Assembly (NCBI GenBank): GCA_000181795.3
Contig: CM012953.1
Span: 8,696,838 to 8,760,837 of the forward strand
DNA from: Trichinella spiralis
Taxonomy: Eukaryota; Nematoda; Enoplea; Trichinellida; Trichinellidae
DNA length: 64,000 nucleotides
Direction of reading: 5' to 3'
Below are positions 25,063 through 38,300 of the stretch, one piece after another. The notes below the pieces were generated by a model. It was given only the letters and a program-made list of their open reading frames with translations. It did no database searches and was not told the DNA's origin. The translations under genes were made by a program, and so were the position numbers. The number at the start of each line of letters is the position of its first letter. Positions within the stretch are counted from its first letter, which is position 1.

Positions 25063-26000
25063 CTAAAGTTCGTGACGACGATTCAAAGAACCATATTCTT
25101 CTACGGGCCACATACACTCGCAACCTGAAGGCGCGTCTATGTAATGTGGCTGCCAGCAGTCAGTTCCGGCTTTGCGACGACTAAAATACAATCTGCGATA
25201 TGTCTGAACGCAGTGGAACAAACCAAAACCACATTTCTGAAACATTAAAATATTGTAAATTATAGAAATGATTTATTATTGTAAGTTAAAGCTGAATTAA
25301 GAAACCACTGAAATATTGATGTGAAATATTTCATTGACAAAATTATTTAAAATTTCTGAAATTACTTTGGTTTAAATAAGAAATTTTGTCTTTCATCTAA
25401 TTTATTTCAGATTTATTTTTCTGTATGCAATTTAAAGAATACATTAAACAAATTCGTCCCTGTTCCATTTATGATAAATTTGGGTAACTTTGTTTATTTC
25501 ATTTCATCTTCTTCCGTTAATACATGAGCTATATGCATACTGTATAAATTTCACGGTTTTGTAGTTTCATTCAACATAAGTTGAACGAAAAGTTCTTTTT
25601 TTTTAATTTATAATGATCAGTTGATATTGTTTGTTATTAAACGTACTTGATTTCTATTGTGATGTCTTCTGTTGCGTCTGGTCATTGTGCAACGAATTTC
25701 ATGGTAAAACGGTGGGTTGAATTCTTCGTCCATTGTGCTCAGATGAATAGTTGTAGTCTCTGAAGCGCATAGATGTTCGTATTGTGATGCGCTTGCAATG
25801 GGCCCGTCATAAATCACTGGCCTGGAATTGCGGTGCTTCACCAATGGAGAAGGCCTCATCGAGCGGTCCCTGTTTCTATTCGATTCATAAGTGATCGAAT
25901 TCGACCAAAACGCCTTGTATTTGCTAACACTCTGACCTTTCTTGTAATGTTTCCGGGCGTGAACTGTTTGCCACATAACTGTAGCTGCACTGAACATCAT
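25063..26000 (-). CDS. small secreted cystine-knot factor, Trunk/PTTH/noggin-like
   Basis: Two exons (25647-26000 and 25063-25236, phase 0) encode 175 residues. The start MMFSAATVMWQTVHA may be a short signal peptide, though the acceptor TATTTTCAG six bases before the ATG allows a further upstream exon. A basic middle region is followed by a domain with seven Cys: EHLC, then PPFYHEIRC, KCGFGLFHC, RRLYFSRR, DCWQPHYI and GCEC. The order (P-x-F/Y-x-E-x-x-C, then C-x6-C, then a Y...RR strand, then C-W-x-P-x-Y-I and a closing CxC) is what I recall of noggin and of insect PTTH/Trunk, ligands or antagonists acting outside the cell. IL-17 family proteins end similarly (VGCTC) but lack the C-x5-7-C pair, so they are the second choice. 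The match is by cysteine pattern only. Confidence 0.6.
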
Positions 26001-27461
26001 GATGATCTGAAAATATTTTCCATTGAAACACAAAGCAGCGGAAAAAATGCACAAAGATGAATGGTCAAAAAAACAAACAAACAACAACAACAAAGCATAA
26101 CAGTTGTTCAAGGTAAATGTTCATCGATCAGACGGACAAGCGAACTGAAAACTGCAAAATATTTTCGCCTCATTAGCTTTTCAATTTTCCATCGAAGGTT
26201 ATACAAAAACCCCCACAAGACAGCCGACCGCAAATCCTCACAACAAAGAACAAAACTGAACCACTCCTAAAACTGGCCCTCATTCATTTCCACTCGATTT
26301 GCACACTCCACGACCGGAGAGTTTTCCATTATTCAAATGAAAATACAAGAAAAACTTTTTCCGTTTGAAAATATTCAAACTTGACCAAAAATGTCATGAA
26401 CAAAAGGAATAATAATGATCAAATGAAGAATAATCAAAAAGAGATCAATTTCAATACTGGTTAAATTTCAATCTAGAAACAATGCCATCAATAATATGTC
26501 AAATCAGTGCATACAGTTGCAGGAAATGTGGAATTAATAACGACTGAGACAGATTTGTGACTTTCGTGATTTCAGCCGTCTGAAAAATATATTCTACTAT
26601 TGGTTTATTCACTTCTTATGCAAAATTCAACAGCAACTGTACCAATGCTGCATTAATAAAATATGCTAATGCTTTCGAACTTAAATCCACTTTTATTACA
26701 TAAACTTCGTCTGTATTAATTAAAATTAACAATTTGCCTTACTGAAATAAATGCATACTGCAAGCTTCTTTTATTGTTATATGTTTATTGAATTTTTCGT
26801 ACATTTATATATGAACACAACATTTATTAGCATAAAAATTTTCAAAGTATTTAAAAACTTATTACTTTTATTTGCATTCAATAGTGTTTTTACACAGTAA
26901 TTGCATATAAATCTAAATTTTAAAATAAATTTTTTATTAAAAAATATTTATATATTAAGCATACAATAGAAACGTTTTTACAAACGTAATTGACCTGATT
27001 GGCAACCTTTTATACATGAGATTTGTTCCCATTGCAACCAGCCGATAAAGCAGTTTAGTTATCTGTAGAGAAACTTTCCAATGATCGATGAAACATCACT
27101 AATCAAATGGACGATGCATGCCCGTCATTCTGAAGTATCAGCAGCAATTTTGTCAGGTGTAAAATACCACTGCTGAAGCTGGTTTATTCTCTTTATTAAT
27201 ATGCAGTTTATAATTTCAAACTCGAAACTTTGCCCGATAATGTGATAACAATATACATCTACAACAGAAACAATAAAACTGATATTTGATACTATGTAAT
27301 GAATCTTTGTATTTGTTCATAAAAAAGAATCAATTATAATATTACATTGCAAGGTCTTTTATTGTAGACATGTCTCTTTCAAAAAACAGACACTGTATTA
27401 TTGCTTGGAGCGAGGTATAATCCAAAAACCAGACAAAAAAATGAGCCAGGAGTTCTGTGAG
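26001..27461. other. intergenic DNA upstream of the cystine-knot gene
   Basis: About 26030-26340 is GC-richer and probably holds the 5' UTR or promoter of the cystine-knot gene. The rest is AT-rich. AATAAA on the minus strand at 27357-27362 could be the poly(A) signal of the possible gene to the right. Confidence 0.4.
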
Positions 27462-27830
27462 CTAGACATGACAAATTAGCTTATCTGATGCGCTTGACTG
27501 CGCTTTACTACAAAATTTTCCTTGTTTAAACTCTCTTCTACCATACTGACAGATTAACAAGCATCATGAATCAAAATAGTAAAAAAATGCATTGTTTTTC
27601 ATTTTTACACAACATTATTATTATTAGAGGTAAAAGGCAATAAAAATGAAAATATTTACCTCAGTAAGCAGGACCATCACTAGTGCATTATCATAGTATT
27701 CGTAGTTCCGTTTGGCAGCCAATTTGAAAGCAGAGTTATAGTCCATGGAAAAGTTAAAGAAAAGCAATAGTTTTGTAGCATAAATGTATCTGGCTATTCC
27801 AGACTTTTTTAGCAGCGTTGCCACCAAAGT
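27462..27830 (-). CDS. possible last two exons of an unidentified gene
   Basis: A minus-strand frame ending RNYEYYDNALVMVLLTE meets a good donor (GAG then GTAAAT, exon end 27660). A 114-bp interval ends with an acceptor (CTGTCAG), and an exon at 27462-27545 continues in phase as YGRREFKQGKFC...LICHV and stops. A minus-strand AATAAA follows about 100 bp later. The upstream edge of the first exon is unresolved because all three minus frames are partly open there, and a plus-strand frame at 27784-27899 is also plausible. The spacing of a Tyr-Glu to Cys-Ser-Lys-Ala faintly recalls the C-terminal region of WDR35/IFT121, from memory, which is too weak to name it. Confidence 0.3.
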
Positions 27831-28036
27831 CCATACAGAGTATCAGTTTGAACACTTTGGATGTGCATCAACATCCAAGCAAGTTCTTCTTGCAATCGGT
27901 AAAAATAATAAATCACACAACTTTGTGAGTAAGATCAATGTCAAAATTGATTATAGTTCACAGTAGATTTCATCTGTAATTATTTTTAGAAATAACGGCT
28001 GTCAAATGTCAGTATAAACCGAAGATCGATATGCTT

Positions 28037-28051
28037 TTTTTTGGGGGGGGG
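28037..28051. repeat. T-run/G-run homopolymer junction
   Basis: Eight T followed by eight G on the plus strand, unusual in this AT-rich DNA; possibly a site of slippage or assembly uncertainty. Confidence 0.6.
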
Positions 28052-28127
28052 AGCTTTGTTTTCTTCTTTATTTCTCAAAACTCTTGCCTTTACCACTGCT
28101 AAAGCAGAGAATAAAAGAGATAGCGTT

Positions 28128-28544
28128 TCAACGGGCAAGTTTGAAAAATTGTTCGACCAATCGGAATGATTGTGGCTGAGGCGACACCAATGCATCTATT
28201 TCAAGAAGGCAATTTTCAACAGTATGCCGTGGACAATAGCGCCACAGCACGATTTTGCTTTGCATTTGCGTTTGACGTTTGAAACGTTGGCAATGTAAAA
28301 CTGATTCATCAATGTAGCAGAAATGATGGACACTGGCACTGATGGAAACTGGCTTGCAACGATGTTGTGGAATAGTGTCCGCATCAGTGTATTGTTGGCG
28401 AATCATCTGCACCGGATGATTGGAACGCTTTCGGCGTGAATATGCAAGCTGGCGGCACATGTTCATTTTCACCAAAATGCTGTTCAGAAGCGGCGATCCG
28501 TACAAGCTGCAGATAATTGAACCTTGGCCGAGTGGAGAAGGCAA
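28128..28544 (-). CDS. unidentified ORF in a GC-richer block, with poly(A) signal
   Basis: An open minus-strand frame of up to 138 codons with near-balanced base composition, unlike its AT-rich flanks. It may begin at the ATG at 28544 or be an exon starting at 28506 after the acceptor ATTATCTGCAG. It contains a possible furin-type site (SRRKRS) followed by a segment with five spaced Cys (HRCKP, HFCYI, LHCQR, RYCPR, ENCLL). The stop is followed 56 bp on by AATAAA (minus strand, 28067-28072). A secreted, processed peptide or factor is conceivable; no family was recognised. GC-richer sequence continues to 28862, where another minus-strand start (MSVTVFLDGTAVAERY) may be an upstream exon that I could not join in phase. 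Confidence 0.35.
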   Translation of the reverse strand: MPSPLGQGSIICSLYGSPLLNSILVKMNMCRQLAYSRRKRSNHPVQMIRQQYTDADTIPQHRCKPVSISASVHHFCYIDESVLHCQRFKRQTQMQSKIVLWRYCPRHTVENCLLEIDALVSPQPQSFRLVEQFFKLAR

Positions 28545-28862
28545 AAAAGAAAAAAAAAGAAATCAGAAACCACGATCACCTGATCAGATTAGCGCCCTCC
28601 TGGGGAGTTCAGAAGCGTAAGCAAGTAAAATCAACACGATCGGCATCTGGGCGTCATTTTTGTTTTTTGCTTTTTGTGCTTTTACACAAACCACAACCAG
28701 GCGGTCAAGCTCCATTTTGCCGTACTGCACTGATGGAACCATTCACCGAAATGGAAATCGACCTCTGTTCGCCAGGTCGGCACCGGACCTGCAGGTCGAC
28801 AATATCTTTCCGCAACAGCGGTCCCATCTAAAAATACCGTGACCGACATGTCTTGCTTTTCT

Positions 28863-31800
28863 CCTATCAAGCATCTTTAATTCATTTACAAAAACTTGAT
28901 TTTTTCAAAAAAGCAATTAATTTTTTTGTTTGAACTACTGAACATTTTTCTTTCAGGAGTATATATATATATGTGTGTGTAAAATTGAAAATTTTTAATT
29001 TCTTAAAATTGCTAGATTATTTCTACAATATTTGCAGTTAACATGAGATTTGAATAAATATTTAAATAAACGTGAAGATTTATGAACAAATGCATATGAA
29101 TTTGTGAAAAACTTCAATCAAATGCTACAATCAACTATTTTAATAAATGCAGTTATTTGAACTAAATTCTCACAGTTTTTTCTTATTTTGAAAAATGAAG
29201 GACAAGATGTGAAACAAATTGAATTTCGAACATTATATTGAAAATTTTATTTTTTGCAATTAGAAAAACAACAGGCTCATTTTTGGTTCTTCTTTTTCAG
29301 TATTTTTTGCTGTACTTTGCTGAAAATAAAAATATAAATTCAAGAATAAACAATGACAATTATAAAATGCATTTGAAGAGACTATCAAAATTTAGCAAAT
29401 AATTTTGATCTGAGATTATGACTTCAAAAATTTATCCTCATTTTTCATTGCAATTCCTATAGAGTTAAGTGATTCAAGGTAGCCAAATAATGTGAGAATT
29501 CAATTTTTATATAATTTCATTTTAATTTTCATTATTCTTTCTTATTTACTTTAGTACAATACAAAAACGCATGTTTGGCAAAAACTTACGCAGTTTTTAC
29601 TATTTAACTTGCAAATAAATGAATATTTTAATACAAGTAGAAACGACCTTACATCTCACTTTCAGAACTTAACCTAGAATGTCATTTTATTTTTTAATTT
29701 GTAAATTTTACCTTAATAAACATGATTTTTTTATTCATATAAAAGCCTAAATTCAAGTTTGTGTAACAATTTAAGGTTTATTTTACCACTTGCTATATTA
29801 AATGTGGAGAAAACATCTATGTACACTCCCACAAATATGTATATATACATAATAAAATTTTACTGATGATTTGGTAACAAAACAAGCAAATTGAAGGAAA
29901 GCAATCATTTTTTGAGAGCTATAATTTCCAATAATTAAATCTTGATAATCATAAAAAAGTAAAATATTATAATGCAAAATATCTGGAACAAATTATTAAA
30001 ACAGTTAGTATTATCAGTAACAATGAAAGCAGCGGCATCACTTTTTATGGAATGCTTTATTAAATGTAATTCATATGTAATTTGCTAAAAAAAGAAATTT
30101 AAAATCCATGTTGACTTGATCATTTCTGGACAATAATTTTAAATTTTATTAAAATAAATTCCTTATATGCCATGGGGATAAAAACAAAAGAAGAGCAGTT
30201 ATGGACTACATGCAATTAGTTGAGTTTACGAATTATAATAGTTATAAATAAATAAAAATATATAAACATATAAGCCCTTCATTGTAAAAAAAATTCAAAC
30301 TTTTGCTTGCTTGCTATTTTCTAAATAATTCTCTTCAGTGTTGACAGGGATTTTCAAAAGTGCATTGAATGAAGTGTCAAATTTTGCGCAAAACGTAAGA
30401 ATTTGATTCAATAAAGACAATGCTACCAACAGCTGATGTAACTTTTGCAATTGACAAACGATACAACTTATTTTTGATGACATTTTGCGCATCAGTTTTA
30501 CTAAATAATAACAAGGATGCGGTTGAACAGGGAAATATTCTTACTCCAATTTAAATGAGATATTGATGAAAAAGTAATAAAATAAATTTTTAAAAATATC
30601 ACATTATTTGTATTCTTCTATTAAATCAAATTATTGTTTATGAAATAATCTAAAAACAGTAATATACCATTCATTAGATGGATTTAAGAGCTTGACAATA
30701 ATTATAGGCAGAATTAATTCACTGAAATAAATTTTTCTGTACATGCTTCTTACGTTTTAAGCAATAATAGCTGATATAAAAAATTACTGACATTTTTTAT
30801 ATTAACACTTGGAAACGTTGCAAAACAAAACATTATTTCTGGGAAAATATTTTGCATTTCTTTCTCAACACTGACTAATTTATCCATCAATCATCATTAT
30901 GATAGTTTTCAAGCAGACACTGATTAAGTTAACTGACTACGAAAGAACAATATTTTTAATGTTTCACTCTAATTCTAATAATGACTACAATTTGACGCTT
31001 TAAATCTCTTCTAATAAATATGACATTTACTTCCGTTAATGATCTCATAAAAATCAAATTAAAGCTATAATTTAACATCTCTTTCTATCTTTAAATATTA
31101 GTCATTCAAATTAAATAGAAATAGCATCTCAACCAAGTGAACATGTTAATACAAGTAGTAGTCTGTTATAAGCAGATGCTTTTAATAATGTTCAGTTCAT
31201 ATTAGCACAAATTCATTCTTATTTAAACTGCCCTTGGTTTATAAAAATTTACGCAAATGAGTTTATTCATTTTCATTCTAAAAAATTAATCATATGGACA
31301 ACAGTATTTCTTTCAGAGAAGTACCAATAAATTATTTTACGTTTTTAATTGAATAATACTTTATAATTTAAAATTAAACCTTATACATAGCATCATTGTA
31401 TTCACATACTGCGTTTTTATATATAGACCATATTTCGGGCAATTAGATAAAACATTAAACCTTGATGAAGAAATGTAAATTAAAATGATATGTTTAAAAG
31501 TACTCACCATTGTCAAAGGTATTCGACTGTTTTAAATAAGCATATGATATAAATATTAATAGAATTTATAGAACTTTCATTTTCCTCTGTTAATTACAGT
31601 TAATAGCTGGTAAGCAATCAGTTTAACATTTTAAATGAAGAAGCATAATTTGCACATCTCATATCTATTTATATGACAAAAATGGTGTACAGAAAAAGTT
31701 TAAGCTTTTAAATAAATCATACTAAAAATATGATGCATAATTGATTCAAAGTTTTTATCAACAATTCAAATGTATTAAGCCATAATTATTGCAAAATGTT

Positions 31801-34800
31801 TTGCGTCAATTAGATGCAATAAAAAAGAAAAATCCCAAAAATTGTTTTTGGGCAGGTCGAACTGATGACCCGGGTCCATTTTGCAATTAGTGACCACTGT
31901 TGGCTGAACTAACCTGACCTATTGATGGATGTTGATAATAAAGTTGCAAACAAAATATAGCAACCAATTTAACATAAATCATCATTTATTATAAAGCAAC
32001 AATATTTGATTTGAGTGAAGGACAACTGAAAAAGGTGAAAGTGGTGCTTTACCATTACAACTATTCATTCAACATGACCAGTCAGGCCACACTTATGATT
32101 TACCATGAGAAATCAAAGCCCATGCTGTTTCCAGAGACTGCTCAGACCAATTCTTTTGCTGAATTATTAAACTGCAACTGCTTCTTTTAAAGGACATGAG
32201 AAAGCACTGCACACACACACACACACTGGTGTAAGAACACTTGAAGGTGCACGTTTTTGCTACTGCTCTTTTCAAACATTTGCTTGTGAAAAGAAATTCA
32301 AAATTTTTCCCTACAAACAATTTTACATTTTAATAGATTTATTTTTAAAAGTTCACTTTTATCATTCACTTTCAATATGCATTCTTGTATTGTATTAAAT
32401 TGCTTCATTTATTTACTACTGCGTTGTTCGATATGATTTTACATTCAATAACAAGTTTTCACTGAAGTAGTTGTTCAAAATTTAACATTTTCAGTGAAAA
32501 AATTTCTGAAGCGTCAGTGTAATAATAAAAATTCATTTCAAAATATTAAATTAAAAAATTGAAATTCTATAACAAGTTAACGTTACATTATACATTATTT
32601 TACGAATTATATTAAATATTGCATTGATACTAAGCTTTTCTGAACAGTATATGGTAAATTTTAAAAATCAAAATGCGTTAAACTTTATCAGCGCTTAAAA
32701 AACCATTTTAAATAAATATTTCACACATTTTAAATAAACAGCTATTCTACAATCAATAAGCATTATAAATCGACCCTTTGCAGCAAATTCGTTATTGAAA
32801 TCAATCTTGTACTTGAAAATCGAATTCTCGATAAAAAATTTGAATCCCTTAAAAAAATTCCATAACTACATTGAATATTTTGAAATCATACAATACTAAT
32901 TTATAATCTTGATTAACAATGCCTATTTGTTTTACATATTTTCAAATTTTATTTCAATAATAGGCAGCAAAACCGCATAAATTTTTGAAATGCAACTTGT
33001 TTTGCGTAATCATTTATTTAGTTAAACATAGTAACAATAATAAGGATTCAAGCTAAGAATAGGTAAAAAATACAAAATTTCGATTAACTATTGGAAGAGA
33101 ATATATTATTTTGTATTTCTTTTATTAAAAACCTATTCTGATTTCAAAGCTCGCAGAGATTTACATGCTAGTTCTACTGTAGTTACACATTGTAAAGAAT
33201 GAAAATCCTATTGAAAATATTTAATCCTTTTAGTACATTATTTTTAGTGAATATTGCTATAGTATAGGCTGTTAAAAACTTCTTTACTGAAATGAAATAT
33301 AGCTAAATTGAAAATTAGACGACAGCCATTAATTGTATGTTTTTAGGACTTTCTTATGTATGTCAGACATACAGATTTTTTTGGAAATTAAATTGTTATG
33401 GATAATGAGAACAATAACGTTGTCATTGAAAGTTTTTATGACTTGTTTGATCACATCTTGCGTACACAACTTGAACATCTCTGAAAAGAAGGAAAAACGT
33501 GAAATTTTCTTTCATAACGACAAGCCAATAAATTTGGACAACTATAACCATTAGCATCATTAAACTACTTCATTTATTAGAAAATCAGATAGAAATTTTT
33601 CAACTTTAAAATTTTTTTAATTGTAAAAAAATCCTTTTACGCATAATAATATAAAATGTGGAAATTTGACATCATTAAAACAATAACAGCAGAATTTGTG
33701 AATTAATTATCAGATAGTATATTAATTTTTCAAACTTAAATTCTGAAATGAAAATTTTTAAAATTATTCTTATTTACTTTTAATAATTTGTGCATTGTAT
33801 ACTTAACTATTGTGCAAATTTCTCAAATTTTACTTCAAATGCATTGTGCAAAATTTTTGCCATTATATAGTATAGCAGTATTATATGATGCTAATTTACC
33901 TTAATCATTTTATAAACAAGAATGTGTATAATCATAAATTGTATATAAATGTATATGCATATGCACATGTATGCACAATTGCATTTTTGTATTTTTTGAT
34001 TAGAAAACGTATGAATGCATAATATTTTTAGAATTAAATTTATAATAAAATGTTGCTAAACTGAAAAAAAAAGACATATTAAATAAACGTTTTAATAGTT
34101 CTTATAAAACTTAGTTGCAATTAAATAAGCTACAGTTACAAATCAAAAATCATTCTCTAAAACTGTATGCAACTGGCAATTGTGTACTGTTTAATCTACA
34201 TGATAATCAATAATTATAGAATATGAAGTTGAAAGTATGTTTATTTGAATATTTCATTTAAACAATCCCTTAAATGTAAACTTTCTAAAGTTTTGAAGTT
34301 AATGAAATGTTAAATGCAACTGTTCAGTGCTCAGTTCATTTCAAGTTAACAATTTCAAGAAATAATTCAAGCCAGCTTTCAAAAAATCACAACTCTTCAC
34401 AATCAACTGACACATTATTTGCAGCGTTTATTCTCTTGGAATTTGAACAATTTCATTACATCAAATGTTACTTAACTTACTGAGACATGTGCATAATCGT
34501 ACATTCAGAATGCTAACAGAAAAGTGAGATATTTTTAGAAAATTAAAATTTTAATATTTTCATAATTTTTAGGATATAATATGAAAAATGAAAAGTTAAA
34601 TGTAAGATTTCTTAATAAATGAAGTATAAAAAAAGAAAAAAAATATGCATTTATTATTTGTGCAGATGAAATTTTAATAATTCAATGAGAATGATGAACA
34701 GCAGACGCGTTGTGGCCAGAAGCGATGCTCTAATTGTCTAGCCTTCACGGAACGTCTTCAAGCGTCTCGTCTTTGCTTTCATATTGATTGTTGTTTGAAA

Positions 34801-34905
34801 AAACAAATATAACGTAAATATTTACAAGCAGGCAAATAAATTACAAAATAATCAATTTTAAAGATTAATTACAATAATTTCAAATGAAAAAATGAAATAT
34901 TATTC
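28863..34905. other. 6-kb AT-rich spacer
   Basis: No exon with family features was recognised. It contains short TA/TG repeats at about 28960-28980 and a CA repeat at about 32208-32228. Two small frames were considered: 30295-30492 minus (65 codons, nothing recognisable) and 33405-33554 plus (49 residues with a hydrophobic N-terminus). Neither has splice, promoter or family support. Confidence 0.45.
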
Positions 34906-34909
34906 TCAG

Positions 34910-34917
34910 TATATAAG
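34910..34917 (+). promoter_or_regulatory. TATA box of the carboxypeptidase gene
   Basis: TATATAAG, a strong TATA consensus, lies just before a short probable non-coding exon that ends in a near-perfect splice donor at 34983/34984. Confidence 0.55.
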
Positions 34918-34939
34918 ATGATCCAATGGAACAGTTCAT

Positions 34940-34983
34940 TTTTCATTCGACAAAATGGCAACATGCTGAGCATAGTTAGGCAG
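34940..34983 (+). other. probable 5' UTR exon of the carboxypeptidase gene
   Basis: About 25-30 bp after the TATA box the sequence runs to AGGCAG followed by GTAAGT. The matching acceptor TTCTCAACAG ends immediately before the start codon at 35350, giving a 366-bp 5' UTR intron. The left edge is inferred from the usual TATA-to-start spacing. Confidence 0.5.
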
Positions 34984-35349
34984 GTAAGTAGACAATATTT
35001 TTGCACACAATCAAAACGTCAGCGTCATTTCATATGGCTGCTATTCAATTTGCAATGTGTAAAGCGGTTGTTGAAGAAGCTCAGTTAACTTAAAGCCAGA
35101 ATGTTGAAGTTGACGACGCTATGCAAGCCTCTTTTCCTTGTTCAATTAATTACCACCCCCTCTGTTTCGCGCCCGCCGTTTCCAACCTCGTTTCTTGCCA
35201 TCTCTGGCCCATTTACCGAAATATACTTCAACTAACCGAGTTTTATGTTTCAGCTTCAACACTGCTGGCAACGGAACTGCCAAACTCTTCTTCTGTTCAC
35301 GATAAAGATAAAACATTTCCCTTGTAAAAAATCCCTCAATTCTCAACAG

Positions 35350-38300
35350 ATGTCAAACGCACAAGTTTTTCTACTTTACTTTCTTCATCTGACCGCTTGT
35401 TTATGCTTTTCACAAGCTCAACGACCGTCACCATCGACCATCGGCAATAATGAAGATGTATACAAAGTATTTCGCTTCTATACTAATACAACCGATGATT
35501 TGCACTTTGTAATGATGCTTCAAGATGCAGCAGCTAAGTTGAACGTAAGTTTCATTCACCAATTCACATACTTGTCGTAATGCATATCTCTTTATGTCGA
35601 TATGAATTTATATTATCATTGCAAGCAAACAGAAATAGATATATCACTTGTCTGATTATTAACGAAAATTTTTATCAGCAACTGATCAATCAGAAACAAG
35701 TGTTCCACTGACGCAACAACGCAGTTATCATTTCCGATTCGTTTTAACCAGTGAAGTATTGATTAAACCACTAATTTAGTAAAACAGTGATTATTATTTT
35801 ACATTTGAAAAAAAATTCGCAAAAATTTGAAAATATTTTTTCCCCTATTCAATCATTTTATTTTACTCTTCAACCAGAGGTGGCCTTAGCTTTGCCAAAA
35901 GACTTTCAATGAAACTTTAGCTGCTGGTCTTGGTTTAATAAGCATAAAAAAACTGCATTTATTTTTGTAACAATTTCCATATAACATGCAAAATTATGAA
36001 GTGTAAAAGTTAATTTCAACGTCAGCGTTCAAAGTTTCATACAAATGATTAATGTCAGAAAATACTTCCAGCAGAGGCAAAATCAAGTTCAAATTTTAAT
36101 TACATCAAAATTCACTTCACACCATGAAGTCTGAAAACGAATAAGATTTTTCATGAGCTATTTATTTAATTTATTTATCAACTTCATACATTTATTATTT
36201 TTAAATTAATTATCAATTTTAATAAACTGAACAACTTATTAAAATTATAATAAATGATGAATTTTCATGCGTAAAAAGCGAATATTTGCATGCAATAATG
36301 AAAATAATTTTATTTCTCTTCTAGTTCAAACGGTTCTATTTTCAACTAGAAACGTGATGTTTGTTAAGTGAAATTCTTAACCACATCAAAAAACTACTAT
36401 GCATGAAGAAAATTGAAAGTTCTAAAAAAACATAATTAATCTATGGCATCCATTTTTAAAAGACAGGCTTTTTCTTTTCTTTTTTTCAACCGTAACTTCA
36501 AATGGCATTCCAATGAAATCATCATCATTAAAGTGTTAAATGTTTGAAAATATTTTTATTTATGCCAAAAATAATGAACCAAAAAAACTTAAGAAAAATT
36601 AAATGCTCAAAATTGCAAATAAATTTGCAAAGAATTACAACTAAAAGATTACGTTTTCCACATAAAGATGCTCCAGTGAAAGCGCTAAGCAATAGGACTT
36701 TACTTAAATGATTATTAATGACTTTAATGCTCTTTATTGCTCTTTTTCAATTTACTGCTATTAAAGCTGTTACACAAAAATGAGCAAAACAAAATATGTA
36801 GATGCACTGTGCATAATTTGTAAATTTACATTTGCATAGCTATCAAAAGTAAATAAAGCGGTCTTTCACAATGTAAATTCATTTCATAACTGAAGTTACA
36901 AATAACTTTATAATTGAAACTTTATGCCAGAAAATTATTTAAAATTGTTTTATGTTCATTCTTAAGTTCAAATAAGCAAAACGACCATGTTATGGAAATA
37001 ATTTAGTTTCGCATATGTTGCAGTACAAAATCACTTTAAACTTTCAGTTTTTTAAATTAAATTCTAAAATAAAAAATTATATAAATGCAAATCATTTAGA
37101 TAATTTATATATAATGTAATTTACATACAGATTAATAGATGAACGTTTCAAATTGCTGTAATGAAAAAGAAAAAACGTCGATATATGTTCAAATAAAAAA
37201 TTTCATACGGTAGCCTTCCCTTTATGTGATAGAAGTTTACAGCATCCTGCTGTAATTTCACAATGCTCAGACATTTGTTGAGATAATTAAATTTTATAAT
37301 AAATAAATATCTGCATGCAAAAAACAATAAAATGATTATTTATTATGCAACACTGTCCAGAAAAATAAACATGCAAACTATAAAATTGATGAGCAAAGGA
37401 ATTTTAACAAAAAACACTATCGCTTTACATATCAATCACACCCTGTTTTAATTTTTAACGCATGAGAAATCAATTTTGTCAGCAGACAAATCTTCCAATA
37501 AAACTAGTTTGCTTAAAGTTCATTAAATTCTGCAGTAAACAACTGTTTAACTATTTAAAAAAATGTGAAATCATCATATTATTTTATAAAACTTTGGGAC
37601 ATGTGCACTGCATTTATATAAAATAAAATTCTAATAAGCAGAAAGCTTTCAAATGTCATCCTTTTATGAATTTGCAAAACTTTTCAAAGGATAGATAAAA
37701 AATTAATAAAATGCTCATCTATTCATCTTTTTAACATCTAATTTTCAGTATTAGAAATTCAAAATTTTTAAAATAAAAATTTATCTTGAATTAAACAATA
37801 TTTTTTAATGAAATACACAATTTCACATTTGATTTTGTAAATCAGAGTACAAGAAAAATAAAAGACATAAAAACAGCTCAAAAAAGTTCATTTTAAAAAT
37901 TAATAATCATTAAATCTAAAATCAAAATTAAAAAAAATTTACTTCTCTGTAAAGTAGTTGTTTATCTTCAGTTAAATTTCTGGACTGAAACCGTTCGTAC
38001 TAATTCACCTGTCGATGTGATGATTCCAGAAAAATCAGTACCCTACATTGAAAAACTGTGCCAAATTAATAATATAATGTATGAAATTACAATTGAAAAT
38101 GTTCATAAGTAAGTTCAATTTGCTCACACATAGTATAACTATTAATTAATCATATTTTAAGACTGATACAGGAAAAAAAAGCTATGGCAGAAAAGAGAAA
38201 ACAATTCTCAAGAACGTTTAAAGACTTTGTAGGTTCTAAAAGACCACTTTATGATCACAGCGATTATCAAAGTTACAACAAAGTAAAAGATATTTCATAA

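Noticed and set aside
32093-32320. 75-codon minus-strand frame with VCVCVQC
   Set aside because: The Cys-Val run is a translated CA/TG microsatellite at about 32208-32228.
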